Numbered from the stretch's first letter, positions 24,310 to 33,540 are shown. The stretch is 64,000 nucleotides of DNA from Cupriavidus gilardii (GCF_013314895.1 NZ_JABTYE010000010.1:124001-188000), one strand, 5' to 3'. Numbers and translations: made by a program. Notes: a model not told the origin generated them from the letters alone.

Positions 24310-25221
24310 ATGAGGACAGTGATGTTGATTGGCGCGCCTACCGATGTCGGCGCCAGCACGCGCGGCGCATCGATGGGTCCGGAGGCGATGCGCGTCGCCG
24401 ATGTCGCCGGCGCGCTGCTGCGCAACGGGCTCGATGTCGTCGATGGCGGCAATCTGTCCGGCCCGGCCAACCCGCTGCACCCGCCGGTCGACGGCATGCG
24501 GCACCTGGACGAAGTAGTGGCGTGGAACCGCGGCGTGTTCGATGCCTGCTACGGCTGCCTGCAGGGCGGACGCTTCCCGCTGCTGCTCGGCGGCGACCAT
24601 TGCCTGGCGATCGGCTCGATCAGTGCAGCCGCGCGCCATTGCCGCGACACCGGCAAGAAGCTGATGGTGCTTTGGCTGGACGCGCACGCCGACGCCAATA
24701 CCGGCTCGACCAGCCCGACCGGCAATATCCATGGCATGCCGGTCGCCTGCTTGTGCGGCGATGGTCCTGCGCCCTTGATCTCGCTGAGCGGCACGGTGCC
24801 GGCGGTCAATCCCGAGCATATCCGGCAGGTCGGCATCCGCAGCGTCGACGCCGAGGAGAAACGGCGGCTGCGCGACCTGAACCTCGCGGTCTTCGACATG
24901 CGCTACATCGACGAGAACGGCATGCGCCATACCATGCAGAACGCGCTTGCCGGCATCGACGACAACACCCATCTGCACGTCAGCTTCGACGTGGACTTTC
25001 TCGACTGCAGCATCGCGCCGGGCGTCGGCACGACGGTGATGGGCGGCCCGACATATCGCGAAACGCAGCTTTGCATGGAGATGATTGCGGACACCGGCCG
25101 GCTTGGATCGCTCGATGTGCTCGAGCTCAATCCGGCTTGCGATGTCCGCAACCAGACCGCCAGGCTGATGGTGGATTTTCTCGAGAGCCTGTTCGGGAAA
25201 TCGATCCTGATACGCCAGTGA
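24310..25221 (+). CDS. rocF: Arginase (ureohydrolase family)
   Basis: A 303-residue ureohydrolase with all binuclear-manganese ligands: GGDHCLAIGS with His97, DAHADAN with Asp124, His126 and Asp128, and SFDVDFLD with Asp227 and Asp229. The N-terminal TDVGASTRGASMGPEAMRVA and the catalytic-site HGMPVA favour arginase over agmatinase. It hydrolyses L-arginine to ornithine and urea. AAGGAGGG precedes the ATG at 24310. It stands alone, with no ornithine-catabolic gene next to it, and the nearest downstream gene is convergent. Confidence 0.92.
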   Translation: MRTVMLIGAPTDVGASTRGASMGPEAMRVADVAGALLRNGLDVVDGGNLSGPANPLHPPVDGMRHLDEVVAWNRGVFDACYGCLQGGRFPLLLGGDHCLAIGSISAAARHCRDTGKKLMVLWLDAHADANTGSTSPTGNIHGMPVACLCGDGPAPLISLSGTVPAVNPEHIRQVGIRSVDAEEKRRLRDLNLAVFDMRYIDENGMRHTMQNALAGIDDNTHLHVSFDVDFLDCSIAPGVGTTVMGGPTYRETQLCMEMIADTGRLGSLDVLELNPACDVRNQTARLMVDFLESLFGKSILIRQ

Positions 25222-25288
25222 GGCGTTTCCACTCAGGATCGCCAGGCCGGAAGGCTTCCCGGAGGCACCGCGAGCGGGCGGCCGCGCG

Positions 25289-26491
25289 CTAGCAGAGGAA
25301 CACCTCACCAAGGTTCTTCGCGTATATCACGCGACGTGCCCAATCCTCGATCTGTTCCACCGGGGCGGCAAGAACCTTGGCGACGACTTCCTCGGGCAAG
25401 GGACCGAACCGATGGTCGAGCAGCGTGATCAACAGCTCGGCTTTCATTTCAGCCTTGACCTTCCGTTTGATGTCGCGCTCCAACCGGCGCGCCCACTTTC
25501 CATAGCCTTCCGACAATTCCATATCCAGCTCCATCAGGTTGTGAACGTCGTTGAGATCCAGCGCGGATGCGCTGAAGTTGGCCGCTCGCGCCACGACCCA
25601 TGCGGTCAGCGCCGTGTCGAGCGCGGCATTGCCTTGTGCCAGTTCCCGGGCCAGCCGCAATGGCGCAAACACTGCGCCGACCGTCGTTGCCTGTTCGAGC
25701 CGCATCAGCACGGCGACAAGGTTGCGCTGCGTCGCCAGCTCGGATTCGGTATAGGCGGCACGGTCGATCAGGCAGTACTGCAGGCTTGGCTGGTGAGCCG
25801 CGACGCGACCGGGGACCAGCGGGATCATCGCCGCAATGTCCGTCGGTGCCCGCCATCGCGCCATGCCGTTGTAGAACACGATCGGCAACACCAGTGGATA
25901 TCGGTGCCGGCCCTTGCCATGGCATCGCCTGCTGACATCGCGATAGAACATGCCGACGTAGGCGAGCATGCGCGCGGCCATGTGTGGGTCGTTGCTGCTC
26001 TGGAACTCGATCAGCAGGTAGACCGGCTGCCGCTGGCCGGGCACGCGCACGCGCCAGACCACATCGTTCAAGCCGAGACGCAGGCCGTCGGAGACATAGT
26101 TTCCGGACACCATCTCCATGGAATCGAAATCGGCCGTCTGCAGCCACGGATCCGAGACGAAGTCGCGGATCAGATCGCGGATGACTTCGCGAAAGGCAAA
26201 CACCAGCTTGTACGAGGCGTCGTGATGACGGGCAGGCGTACGCAGCGCTTCGTCATTCGCCTCATCGCCGGGCTCGCATACGTTGAGACAAGTGGACCCC
26301 GGCAAGCGCCACGGCAAGCCGACGTCGAGACCGTCATGATCGGGAGGGATGCGGGAATGGCCGGCGGGACAGCCCGGAGGACCGTATAGCGGATAACGGT
26401 CGGCATGACCGGCAGGATGGCGGTGGGCCGAGTTTCGGCCTGAATGGCGCGGCGCACGCGGCCGCGACTGGCGAGCGGAGTAGTCGAGCAT
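25289..26491 (-). CDS. Rpn-family recombination-promoting nuclease / DUF4351-like
   Basis: The conserved part begins at about plus-strand position 26230 with HHDASYKLVFAFREVIRDLIRDFV, then DSMEMVSGNYVSDGLRLGLNDVVWRVRV...VYLLIEFQSSNDPHMAARMLAY. This is a PD-(D/E)XK core with the Asp and E-x-Q residues in place, followed by YPLVLPIVFYNG. The C-terminus (LLITLLDHRFGPLPEEVVAKVLAAPVEQIEDWARRVIYAKNLGEVF) is the DUF4351-type tail. Rpn proteins are DNA nucleases first described as transposase-like; some act in recombination or phage defence. The start is doubtful: homologues begin a few residues before HDASYK, but no in-frame ATG or GTG lies there. The ATG at 26491 adds about 85 atypical residues. 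A frameshift near 26230-26260 is possible. There are no terminal repeats. Confidence 0.7.
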   Translation of the reverse strand: MLDYSARQSRPRAPRHSGRNSAHRHPAGHADRYPLYGPPGCPAGHSRIPPDHDGLDVGLPWRLPGSTCLNVCEPGDEANDEALRTPARHHDASYKLVFAFREVIRDLIRDFVSDPWLQTADFDSMEMVSGNYVSDGLRLGLNDVVWRVRVPGQRQPVYLLIEFQSSNDPHMAARMLAYVGMFYRDVSRRCHGKGRHRYPLVLPIVFYNGMARWRAPTDIAAMIPLVPGRVAAHQPSLQYCLIDRAAYTESELATQRNLVAVLMRLEQATTVGAVFAPLRLARELAQGNAALDTALTAWVVARAANFSASALDLNDVHNLMELDMELSEGYGKWARRLERDIKRKVKAEMKAELLITLLDHRFGPLPEEVVAKVLAAPVEQIEDWARRVIYAKNLGEVFLC

Positions 26492-26726
26492 TTGGCAAGA
26501 GCACCTGAGGGGGCCATAGGAGGAACAACGGGACACGGCGAAAGCCGATGCCGTAAGTTGCCAGCCTATTGGCTACGGTGCTTGCCTGAAATGTCGCGGA
26601 GTTAACTGACAGGGACCACTTTAGGGTGCGTTCGAAAGCGACGTTTGAAGGGGCACGTCGAAAGGACCGGTTGGAGCGGTCTTTCAAGCGAGGACGAGGC
26701 CGCGGATCGCGGCCCCGGCTGCGACG
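26492..26726. other. Intergenic spacer without recognised gene
   Basis: The 235 bases between the Rpn gene and holC hold no credible CDS. The only structure seen is GAAAGGACCG...CGGTCTTTC at 26658-26689, an imperfect hairpin. The base composition is more AT-rich (26520-26640) than the flanks. Confidence 0.4.
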
Positions 26727-27170
26727 CTACGCGCCAGCGTCCCCGCCCTGGTTGCGTTGGCCGATATCGTGGTGCGTCAGCGGATAGCCCCGCTCGCGAT
26801 ACTGGCGATAGCGTTCGCGCCCCGCGGCGCGATCGTCGGCATCGCCGCCGACCACTTCGATCATCCGTTCGAAGCTGGCGAACTGCAGCGGGATGCGCGT
26901 ATCCAGATTGATCAGCAGTTCGTGGTGCGGCACCGCGTCGAGCGTGGCGGCCAGCACGATCGGTGTTTCCGCCGCGTGCGGGCTGTCGAGCCCGCAGTGC
27001 GGCAGGAAGTCCAGCGCCGAGAAGGTCCACAGCTGCGCATCGAGCCGCGCCAGCACGGCCGGCTCGGCATGCACGACGATCTTCTGTCCTGCTCCGTAGG
27101 CCTTGCGGATCAGCCGGCAGACATAGCCGAGCTTGTCCGGCACATTGCTGTGGAAGTCGATGCGCGTCAT
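26727..27170 (-). CDS. holC: DNA polymerase III chi subunit
   Basis: A 147-residue protein with the HolC fold: MTRIDFHSNVPDKLGYVCRLIRKAYGAGQKIVVHAE, LDAQLWTFSALDFLPHC and TPIVLAATLDAVPHHELLINLDTRIPLQFASFERMIEVVGGD. Chi joins psi in the clamp-loader complex and contacts SSB. It lies 10 bases downstream of pepA in the same direction, a conserved pair in proteobacteria (pepA-holC), and is presumably co-transcribed. Confidence 0.93.
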   Translation of the reverse strand: MTRIDFHSNVPDKLGYVCRLIRKAYGAGQKIVVHAEPAVLARLDAQLWTFSALDFLPHCGLDSPHAAETPIVLAATLDAVPHHELLINLDTRIPLQFASFERMIEVVGGDADDRAAGRERYRQYRERGYPLTHHDIGQRNQGGDAGA

Positions 27171-27180
27171 GGTTCGGAGA

Positions 27181-28740
27181 TCAGCCGGCGCGGTCCATCA
27201 GGAACTGCGTCAGCAGCGGCACCGGGCGGCCGGTGGCGCCCTTGGCCGCGCCGCTCTTCCACGCGGTGCCGGCGATATCGAGGTGGGCCCAGTCGTACTT
27301 GTCGGCAAAGCGCGCCAGGAAGCAGGCCGCGGTGACGCTGCCGGCCGGGCGGCCGCCGATGTTGGCCATATCGGCGAAATTCGACTTGAGCTGGTCCTGG
27401 TACTCGTCGTCCAGCGGCATGCGCCAGGCACCGTCCATCGCCTTGCGGCCGGCCTGCAGCAGCTGGTCGGCCAGCGCGTCGCTGCGCGCGTACAGGCCGC
27501 TGTTGACGTGGCCGAGCGCGATGATGCAGGCACCGGTCAGCGTGGCGACGTCGATCACCGCTGCCGGCTTGAAGCGCTCGACATAGGTCAGCGCGTCGCA
27601 CAGGATCAGGCGACCCTCGGCATCGGTGTTCAGGATCTCGATGGTCTGGCCCGACATGCTGGTCACCACGTCGCCCGGCTTGGTCGCGGTGCCACTCGGC
27701 ATGTTCTCGCAGGTCGGCACCACGGCGATCACGTTCTGCTTCAGGCCCATCTCGGCCACGGCCTGCAGCGTGCCGAGCACCGAGGCGGCGCCGCACATGT
27801 CGTACTTCATTTCGTCCATGCCCTCGCCCGGCTTCAGCGAGATGCCGCCGGTATCGAAGGTGATGCCCTTGCCGACCAGCACCACCGGCGCCTGGCGCGC
27901 GCCGCCGCCGTCGTAGCGAAGCACGATGAACTGCGGCGGCTCGGCGGCGCCCTTGGTGACCGCGAGGAAAGCGCCCATCTTCAGCGCTTCGATCTGCTTG
28001 CGGCCCAGCACCTCGACCTTCAACTTGAAGCGGCGCGCGATCGAACGCGCGGTGTCGGCCAGATAGGTCGGCGTGCAGATATTGGAAGGCAGGTTGCCCA
28101 GGTCCTTGGTCAGCTCCATGCCGTTGGCGATCGCGACGCCGCGCACCACGGCCTGGTTGGCGGCCTTGACGTCGGCGGTATCGACCGCCAGCACGACCTT
28201 GCGCAGGCCCAGGGCCTTGTCGTTGTTCTTGGCGCCGTTGCGCTTCAGTTCGGGATGGCGCTCCAGCAGCCGGTAGCCGGCCTCGCGGATCAGCGTGACG
28301 GTGGTGATCACGCGCCAGGCGATATCGCGGGTCGCGCCCTCGGCGGCGCCCTGCCCGGCGGCGCGCGGTGCCGGCTGGGCCAGGCACCACAGGACATTGG
28401 CGGCACGCGTGCCGCTCAACGCACGCAATGCGGTACGTATCGCATCGGCGAATGCCTTGTCGCCGAACTCGGCCTCCTTGCCCAGGCCGATCAGCAGCAC
28501 GCGGGCGGCGCCGATGCCGGCCACCTCGTGCAACATCAGCTGCGAATTGCGCTTGCCTTCGAAGTCCCCGAGCTTGATCAATCTAGCCACCAGGCCCTTG
28601 GTTGCGGCGTCCAGCGCCTTGGCAACGCCGTCCAGGCTCTGGCCCTCGAACACGCCGACCACCAGGCAGTCGGTCTTGGTCGCCAGGAAACCATTCTGGC
28701 CCGCTTTGCTCAAATCAAGGGCTTTTGTGCTAAATTCCAT
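27181..28740 (-). CDS. pepA: Leucyl aminopeptidase (M17)
   Basis: A 519-residue M17 cytosol aminopeptidase. The N-terminal macro-like domain is followed by the catalytic half with [33 protein letters not shown] (metal-binding Lys and Asp residues), the family signature [10 protein letters not shown] and the bicarbonate-site Arg within it. It removes N-terminal leucine and other residues from peptides using two divalent metals; E. coli PepA also binds DNA. I begin at ATG 28740, which has GGAAGGAA upstream, rather than 14 codons earlier. It is divergent from lptF over a 187-bp spacer. Confidence 0.95.
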   Translation of the reverse strand: MEFSTKALDLSKAGQNGFLATKTDCLVVGVFEGQSLDGVAKALDAATKGLVARLIKLGDFEGKRNSQLMLHEVAGIGAARVLLIGLGKEAEFGDKAFADAIRTALRALSGTRAANVLWCLAQPAPRAAGQGAAEGATRDIAWRVITTVTLIREAGYRLLERHPELKRNGAKNNDKALGLRKVVLAVDTADVKAANQAVVRGVAIANGMELTKDLGNLPSNICTPTYLADTARSIARRFKLKVEVLGRKQIEALKMGAFLAVTKGAAEPPQFIVLRYDGGGARQAPVVLVGKGITFDTGGISLKPGEGMDEMKYDMCGAASVLGTLQAVAEMGLKQNVIAVVPTCENMPSGTATKPGDVVTSMSGQTIEILNTDAEGRLILCDALTYVERFKPAAVIDVATLTGACIIALGHVNSGLYARSDALADQLLQAGRKAMDGAWRMPLDDEYQDQLKSNFADMANIGGRPAGSVTAACFLARFADKYDWAHLDIAGTAWKSGAAKGATGRPVPLLTQFLMDRAG

Positions 28741-28927
28741 CGCGCTTCCTTCCAGGGGCTCGTGTAGAACGAAAGCCTCCATTATCCGCGATTTTGCTTC
28801 GCGAACTTTTGGCAGTCACTTCCGCAGCGACTGGCCGCCGCTGGCCTGCAGCGCTGACGCCGTACCCTCCGTCAGCCGCCGGCGTGCGCCGCCGCCGCGC
28901 TGGCCGGCAGCCCGGAACCGACATCGC

Positions 28928-30049
28928 ATGATTTTTCAACAAGCCTTGCGTCGCGAGCTCGCCTACACCGCCGGCGCGGTGTTCCTGGTCATGCTGACCT
29001 TCATGCTGACCTCGCTCGTGATCCGTATTCTCGGCATGGCCGCCACCGGCCGCGCCAGCCCCAACGACGTGCTGATGCTGATCGGCCTGGCCGCCCTCGG
29101 CTACCTGGCGATCCTGCTGTGCGCGACGTTGTTCATCTCCACGCTGATCGTGCTGACGCGCTGGTACAAGGACTCCGAGATGGTGGTCTGGTTCTCGGCC
29201 GGCCTGTCGCTGCGCGACTTCATCAAACCCGTGCTGCAGTTCGCGGCGCCGTTCGTGCTGTTGGCGCTGTTCCTGGGCGCCTTCGCCTGGCCCTGGGCCA
29301 ACCAGCAGAGCGCGCTGTTCCGCGACCGCTTCCAGCAGCGCGGCGTGCTGTCGATGATCGCCGCCGGCCGCTTCATCGAGCCGGCCAACGGCAATTACGT
29401 GCTGTTCATCGAGAGCATCGACGGCGATATGCGCCATGCGCGCAATGTCTTCGTCGCCAATGCCGAGGCCGGCAAGATCGGCGTGGCGCTGGCCCATCAG
29501 GGCCAGTTCGAGACCATGCCCAACGGCGACCGGCTGGTGGTGATGGAGGACGGCCGCCGCTATGCCGGCACCCCGGGCAAGCTGGACTACCGCATCGTCG
29601 AGTTCGACCGCTATGCCGTCAAGGTCGACAGCAAACCGCCCGAGAGCGACGCCAACCTGCCGGTCAAGAGCCGCGACACCATCGAGCTGCTGCGCAATCC
29701 GACCAACGAGAACCTGGGCGAGCTGATCTGGCGGCTGTCGCTGCCGATCCTCGCCTTCAACTTCGTGCTGATCGCGATCCCGCTGGCCTATGTGAACCCG
29801 CGTCTGGGCCGCTATACGCCGCTGGTGTTCGCCGTGCTGATCTACCTGACCTACAGCAACCTGATCAACCTGTCGCAGGCCTGGGTCCGCTCCGGCTCGC
29901 TGCCGTTCGGGCTGGCCTGGTGGCCGTTCCACCTGCTGGCCTTCCTCGGCGCGGTGATGCTGTTCCGCTACCGCCAGCGCTACAGCCTGGGCGGCTGGCG
30001 CGCGGTGTTCGGGCTGCGCCGCCGTACCCCGCAGGGAGACCTGGCATGA
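28928..30049 (+). CDS. lptF: LPS export permease LptF
   Basis: A 373-residue inner-membrane subunit of the LptB2FG transporter that drives lipopolysaccharide from the inner membrane to the LptA bridge. It has three N-terminal and three C-terminal membrane segments around a periplasmic beta-jellyroll domain (about residues 130-260). It starts MIFQQALRRELAYTAGAVFLVMLTFMLTSLVIRILG, the standard N-terminus of the family. It overlaps lptG by four bases (ATGA). The open frame upstream of 28928 is antisense to pepA and is not coding. Confidence 0.95.
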   Translation: MIFQQALRRELAYTAGAVFLVMLTFMLTSLVIRILGMAATGRASPNDVLMLIGLAALGYLAILLCATLFISTLIVLTRWYKDSEMVVWFSAGLSLRDFIKPVLQFAAPFVLLALFLGAFAWPWANQQSALFRDRFQQRGVLSMIAAGRFIEPANGNYVLFIESIDGDMRHARNVFVANAEAGKIGVALAHQGQFETMPNGDRLVVMEDGRRYAGTPGKLDYRIVEFDRYAVKVDSKPPESDANLPVKSRDTIELLRNPTNENLGELIWRLSLPILAFNFVLIAIPLAYVNPRLGRYTPLVFAVLIYLTYSNLINLSQAWVRSGSLPFGLAWWPFHLLAFLGAVMLFRYRQRYSLGGWRAVFGLRRRTPQGDLA

Positions 30050-31200
30050 GGTTGCTGCACGTCTACGAGCGCTACTTCGGCCGGCTGATCTACGGCGTCT
30101 TCGCCTTCATCCTGTTCGCGGTGCTGGCGCTGTTCGTGTTCTTCGACATGCTCAACGAGCTGGAGAACGTAACCGGCGGCTACACCTCGCTGGTCGCCTT
30201 CTTCCACGTGGTGCTGCAGGCGCCGACGCGGATCTACGAGGTGCTGCCGATCGCGGCGCTGATCAGTGCGATCTATGTGTTCTCCCAGCTGGCGAGCCAG
30301 TCGGAGTACACCATCTTCCGCGTGGCCGGGCTCAATACGCGGCAGGCGCTGTTCTCGCTGTTCAAGCTGGCGATTCCGCTGGCGATCGCGACGTTCCTGT
30401 TCGGCGAGTTCATCGGGCCGAAGACCGAGCAGTACGCGCAGAAGGTCAAGCTCGATTCGCTGGGCGCGACGGTGTCGTCGGGCTTTCGCTCGGGCGTCTG
30501 GGTCAAGGACCGCGGCAAGGATCCGGCAACCGGCGCCGAGCTGACCCGCTTCGTCAACGTGGCGGGCCTGAAGCCGGATCAGACCATCAACGGCGTGACG
30601 ATCTACGAGTTCGATCCCGACTACCGGCTCAGCGTGATCCGCGTCGCCGAGGAAGGGCGCTATCGCGGCGACCAGTCCTGGCAGCTGTCGAAAGTCACCG
30701 AGACCCGCTTCGCCGAAGCGCCGGCGCAGCCGGGCGCGCAGCGCGACGGACTGGCGCCGGCGTTCCGGGCCGAGCGCAAGAGCTTTCCCGACATGACGAT
30801 GCATTCGGAGCTGACGCCGCAGATCCTGTCGGTGCTGCTGGTGACGCCCGAGCGCATGTCGACGCTGGACCTGTTCCGCTATATCCGCCATCTGCGCGAC
30901 AACAAGCAGGACACCCAGCGCTACGAGATCGCGTTCTGGAAGAAGGTGGTCTATCCGCTGACGCTGTTCGTGATGATGGCGCTGGCGCTGCCGTTCGCCT
31001 ATCTGCACGCGCGCGCCGGCGCGGTCGGCATCAAGGTGTTCGGTGGCATCATGCTGGGGCTGTCCTTCCACCTGTCCAACACGCTGTTCTCGCACGTGGG
31101 CCTGTTGCACACCTGGCCGCCGATCGTCTCCGCGCTGTTGCCCGGCACGCTGTATCTGCTGGTCGCGCTGACGGCGCTGCGCTGGGTCGACCGGCATTGA
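30046..31200 (+). CDS. lptG: LPS export permease LptG
   Basis: A 384-residue partner of LptF with the same six-helix plus jellyroll architecture. It starts MRLLHVYERYFGRLIYGVFAFILFAVLALFVFFDMLNELENV and keeps the TPERMSTLDLFRYIRHLRDNKQDTQRYEIAFWKK segment, whose last part forms the coupling helix contacting LptB. lptB itself is elsewhere. Translation is coupled to lptF. Confidence 0.95.
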   Translation: MRLLHVYERYFGRLIYGVFAFILFAVLALFVFFDMLNELENVTGGYTSLVAFFHVVLQAPTRIYEVLPIAALISAIYVFSQLASQSEYTIFRVAGLNTRQALFSLFKLAIPLAIATFLFGEFIGPKTEQYAQKVKLDSLGATVSSGFRSGVWVKDRGKDPATGAELTRFVNVAGLKPDQTINGVTIYEFDPDYRLSVIRVAEEGRYRGDQSWQLSKVTETRFAEAPAQPGAQRDGLAPAFRAERKSFPDMTMHSELTPQILSVLLVTPERMSTLDLFRYIRHLRDNKQDTQRYEIAFWKKVVYPLTLFVMMALALPFAYLHARAGAVGIKVFGGIMLGLSFHLSNTLFSHVGLLHTWPPIVSALLPGTLYLLVALTALRWVDRH

Positions 31201-31203
31201 GCG

Positions 31204-31737
31204 ATGGCATCGTCCGCCGACCTGCCCAGCGCCAAGCCTAACGGCAAGCCCAGCGCCAAGCCCGGCCGCCAGGCACTGGTGCTGTTCGCCCACGGCGCGC
31301 GCGATGCGCGCTGGCGCGAGCCGTTCGACCGGCTGCATGCGCGGCTCAGCGCGCGGCTGCCCGATTGCGCGGTCAGGCTGGCGTTTCTCGAACTGATGAC
31401 GCCGGACCTGCCCGCCACGCTGGCGCAGCTCGCCGCGCAGGGTATCGAGGACATCCTGGTGGTGCCGGTGTTTTTCGGCCAGGGCGGCCATCTGCGCCGC
31501 GATCTGCCGGCCCTGCTGGACGATTGCCGCGCGCGGCTGCCGGGTGTCCGGATCCGCTGCGCGGCGGCGGTCGGCGAGGCCGACAGCGTGCTCGACGCGA
31601 TCGCCGCCTATTGTGCGGCTGCGCTAGCTGGCGCGGCGGCTGACGCCTCCGCCAGCGACTCCACCAACGACTCCACCAGCGACTCCACCGACGATTCCGG
31701 CAACGATCCCGTCGACGGTCCCGCCAGCAAGCCCTGA
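31204..31737 (+). CDS. cbiX: CbiX/sirohydrochlorin chelatase-like protein
   Basis: A 177-residue single-domain CbiX-type protein. A disordered Lys/Pro start (1-20) precedes the core: ALVLFAHGARDARWREPFDRL with the metal-site His, LAFLELMTPDLPATLAQL, IEDILVVPVFFGQGGHLRRDLP with a second His, and a C-terminal AVGEADSVLDAIAAYC. Class II chelatases of this size insert Co2+, Ni2+ or Fe2+ into sirohydrochlorin. No cobalamin or siroheme gene is adjacent, so the metal is open. The last 35 residues are a Ser/Asp/Thr repeat from a 12-bp DNA repeat. It starts three bases after lptG. Confidence 0.85.
   Translation: MASSADLPSAKPNGKPSAKPGRQALVLFAHGARDARWREPFDRLHARLSARLPDCAVRLAFLELMTPDLPATLAQLAAQGIEDILVVPVFFGQGGHLRRDLPALLDDCRARLPGVRIRCAAAVGEADSVLDAIAAYCAAALAGAAADASASDSTNDSTSDSTDDSGNDPVDGPASKP
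31657..31704. repeat. 12-bp tandem repeat (4 units) in cbiX tail
   Basis: GACTCCACCAAC, GACTCCACCAGC, GACTCCACCGAC and GATTCCGGCAAC encode an Asp-Ser-Thr-Xaa tail. Confidence 0.85.
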
Positions 31738-31747
31738 CGCCGCGACA

Positions 31748-32515
31748 TCATCGCGTCGCCACGATGAACAGGCGCGGAAACGGCAGCAGTACCACGCCAT
31801 CGACCTGCGCCGGATAGGCTTGCTCAATCGCCGCCGTATAGCGCGCCAGAAAGGCCTCGCGCTGTGCCGCATCGAGCGGCTCGAGGAAAGGCCGCAGTCC
31901 CGTTCCCTTTAACCATTCGACCACCGCCGGCGCACCCGCCAGCGTATGGTGATACGTCGTGCGCCAGATATCGACGCGCGTGCAGTGCGGCCGCAGCAGA
32001 TCGTAGTACCAGAGCGCCGGCGGCAGCGTGGTGCGCGCGGCCGCGGCCCGCGACAGCGCCTGCGCCCACGGCCCGTCCGCGGCGACCTCGCGCATCAGCC
32101 GATGGGTCGGCTGATCGAGGTTGTCGGGCATCTGCACGGCCAGGCTGCCGCCCGGCGCAAGCCGCTGCGCCAGCGAGGGGAACAGCGTGGCGTGGTCCGG
32201 CACCCATTGCAGCGCGGCGTTGGCGAGCACCAGATCGTACGGCCCCGGATCGCGCCAGGCGCTGATGTCGCCCAGTTCGAAGCGGAACTGCGGCAGCCGT
32301 TTGCGCGCGGCGTCGATCATGTCCTGCGAGCTGTCGAGGCCGACGATCTGCGCGTCGGGATAGCGCGCGGCGAGCGCCTCGGTCGAATTGCCGGGACCGC
32401 AGCCCAGGTCGATGGCGCTGCGGACCGTCCGCGTCGGCACGGCGGCAAGCAGCTCGCGCGCCGGCCGCGTTCTTTCGTCTTCGAATTGCAGGTATTGGTT
32501 GGAGGACCAAGTCAT
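31748..32515 (-). CDS. tam: Trans-aconitate 2-methyltransferase
   Basis: A 255-residue class I SAM methyltransferase. It has motif I AIDLGCGPGNSTEALAARYPDAQIVGLDSSQDMI, DLVLANAALQWVPDH, and the Tam-type N-terminus MTWSSNQYLQFEDERTRPARELLAAV, with VQMPDNLDQPTHRLMREVA. Tam methylates trans-aconitate, a by-product of aconitase that inhibits the TCA cycle. GGGAG lies upstream of ATG 32515. Its stop is 10 bases from that of the convergent cbiX. Confidence 0.93.
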   Translation of the reverse strand: MTWSSNQYLQFEDERTRPARELLAAVPTRTVRSAIDLGCGPGNSTEALAARYPDAQIVGLDSSQDMIDAARKRLPQFRFELGDISAWRDPGPYDLVLANAALQWVPDHATLFPSLAQRLAPGGSLAVQMPDNLDQPTHRLMREVAADGPWAQALSRAAAARTTLPPALWYYDLLRPHCTRVDIWRTTYHHTLAGAPAVVEWLKGTGLRPFLEPLDAAQREAFLARYTAAIEQAYPAQVDGVVLLPFPRLFIVATR

Positions 32516-32650
32516 GGCGGTGGGCTCCCGGTGGCTGGGCGGTCAGGGATGGCGCAACGATACACCCGGCGTGCCGCGCCTGCATGCAGCGGCAGCGCGC
32601 GCTGCCGCACCGCAGGAGTCGGAACCGGAGACCCGGCCGCCCCGACCCGC

Positions 32651-32670
32651 TGCTGGCATAATCGCCAGCA
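32651..32670 (+). promoter_or_regulatory. Leader hairpin with A-tract before yhhQ
   Basis: TGCTGGC-ATAATC-GCCAGCA is followed by AAAAACCAGGG and then the yhhQ start 17 bases on. The layout recalls a preQ1 aptamer, but the loop is too short for the known class I fold. Confidence 0.3.
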
Positions 32671-32687
32671 AAAAACCAGGGAAGCCC

Positions 32688-33410
32688 ATGTCCACAACCC
32701 GAGCCGCCCCCCTCACCGGCCGTGTCTATCGCTACTACGATCTGGTGATGGTGGCCTTCGTCACCGTGCTGCTGTGCTCGAACCTGATCGGCGCGGCCAA
32801 GGCGGCGCAGGTCACGCTGCCCTGGATCGGCCCGGTGACCTTCGGCGCCGGCGTGCTGTTCTTCCCGGTCTCGTACATCTTCGGCGACGTGCTGACCGAG
32901 GTCTACGGCTATGGCCGCGACCGGCGCGTGGTGTGGGCGGGCTTCGCGGCGCTGGCCTTCGCTACCTTCATGAGCGTGGTGGTGCTGTCGATGCCGGTGG
33001 CACCGTTCATGGCCGACTATCAGAAGAGCCTGCAGGACGTGTTCGGCAACACCTGGCGCATTGCGCTCGGCTCGCTGATCGCCTTCTGCTGCGGCAGCTT
33101 CACCAACAGCTACGTGCTGGCCAAGATGAAGCTGTGGACACGCGGCCGCTGGCTGTGGACCCGCACGATCGGCTCGACGCTGGCTGGCGAACTGGTCGAC
33201 TCGTCGCTGTTCTACGTGATCGCGTTCTACGGCATCTGGCCGCTGGAGAAGGTGATCCAGGTCGCAGTGGCGCAATACGTGCTCAAGACCGGCTGGGAAG
33301 TCGTGATGACGCCGGTCACCTATCGCGTGGTGGCGTTCCTGAAGCGGGCCGAGAACGAGGACTGGTACGACCGCGACACCGACTTCACGCCGTTCCGGCT
33401 GCGGGTATAG
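32688..33410 (+). CDS. yhhQ: Queuosine precursor transporter (YhhQ/QPTR)
   Basis: A 240-residue ECF-like membrane protein with six hydrophobic segments. The family signature FFPVSYIFGDVLTEVYGYGRDRRVVWAGF is complete, followed by SFTNSYVLAKMKLWTRGRWLWTRTIGSTLAGELVDSSLFYVIAFYG. It imports preQ0/preQ1 for queuosine modification of tRNA. The ATG at 32688 fits the usual N-terminus MSTTRAAPLTGRVYRYYDLVM. The last codons run into a tandem-repeat tract. Confidence 0.95.
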   Translation: MSTTRAAPLTGRVYRYYDLVMVAFVTVLLCSNLIGAAKAAQVTLPWIGPVTFGAGVLFFPVSYIFGDVLTEVYGYGRDRRVVWAGFAALAFATFMSVVVLSMPVAPFMADYQKSLQDVFGNTWRIALGSLIAFCCGSFTNSYVLAKMKLWTRGRWLWTRTIGSTLAGELVDSSLFYVIAFYGIWPLEKVIQVAVAQYVLKTGWEVVMTPVTYRVVAFLKRAENEDWYDRDTDFTPFRLRV

Positions 33411-33533
33411 CGGGCGGGTATAGCGGGCCGGGATTGCGCCGGGGGATTGCGCTTGGGAATAGCGCCAGGGGATGGCGCCGGGAATGGCCAGGTGGAATAG
33501 CGCGGGCGATAGCGCCGACCGGAGTCGGCGCTA
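33403..33533. repeat. Degenerate 12-14 bp tandem repeat ending in a hairpin
   Basis: About eight variants of GGGATAGCGCCGG (GGGTATAGCGGGC, GGGATTGCGCCGG, GGAATAGCGCCAG and so on) start inside the last codons of yhhQ and fill the convergent spacer. They end in a perfect 10-bp hairpin, TAGCGCCGAC-CGGA-GTCGGCGCTA (33510-33533). Confidence 0.8.
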
Positions 33534-33540
33534 CCGAACG

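Noticed and set aside
25289..26491. Insertion sequence, because Rpn proteins are often labelled putative transposases
   Set aside because: No terminal inverted repeats or target-site duplication flank the gene, and the family is a nuclease rather than a proven transposase.
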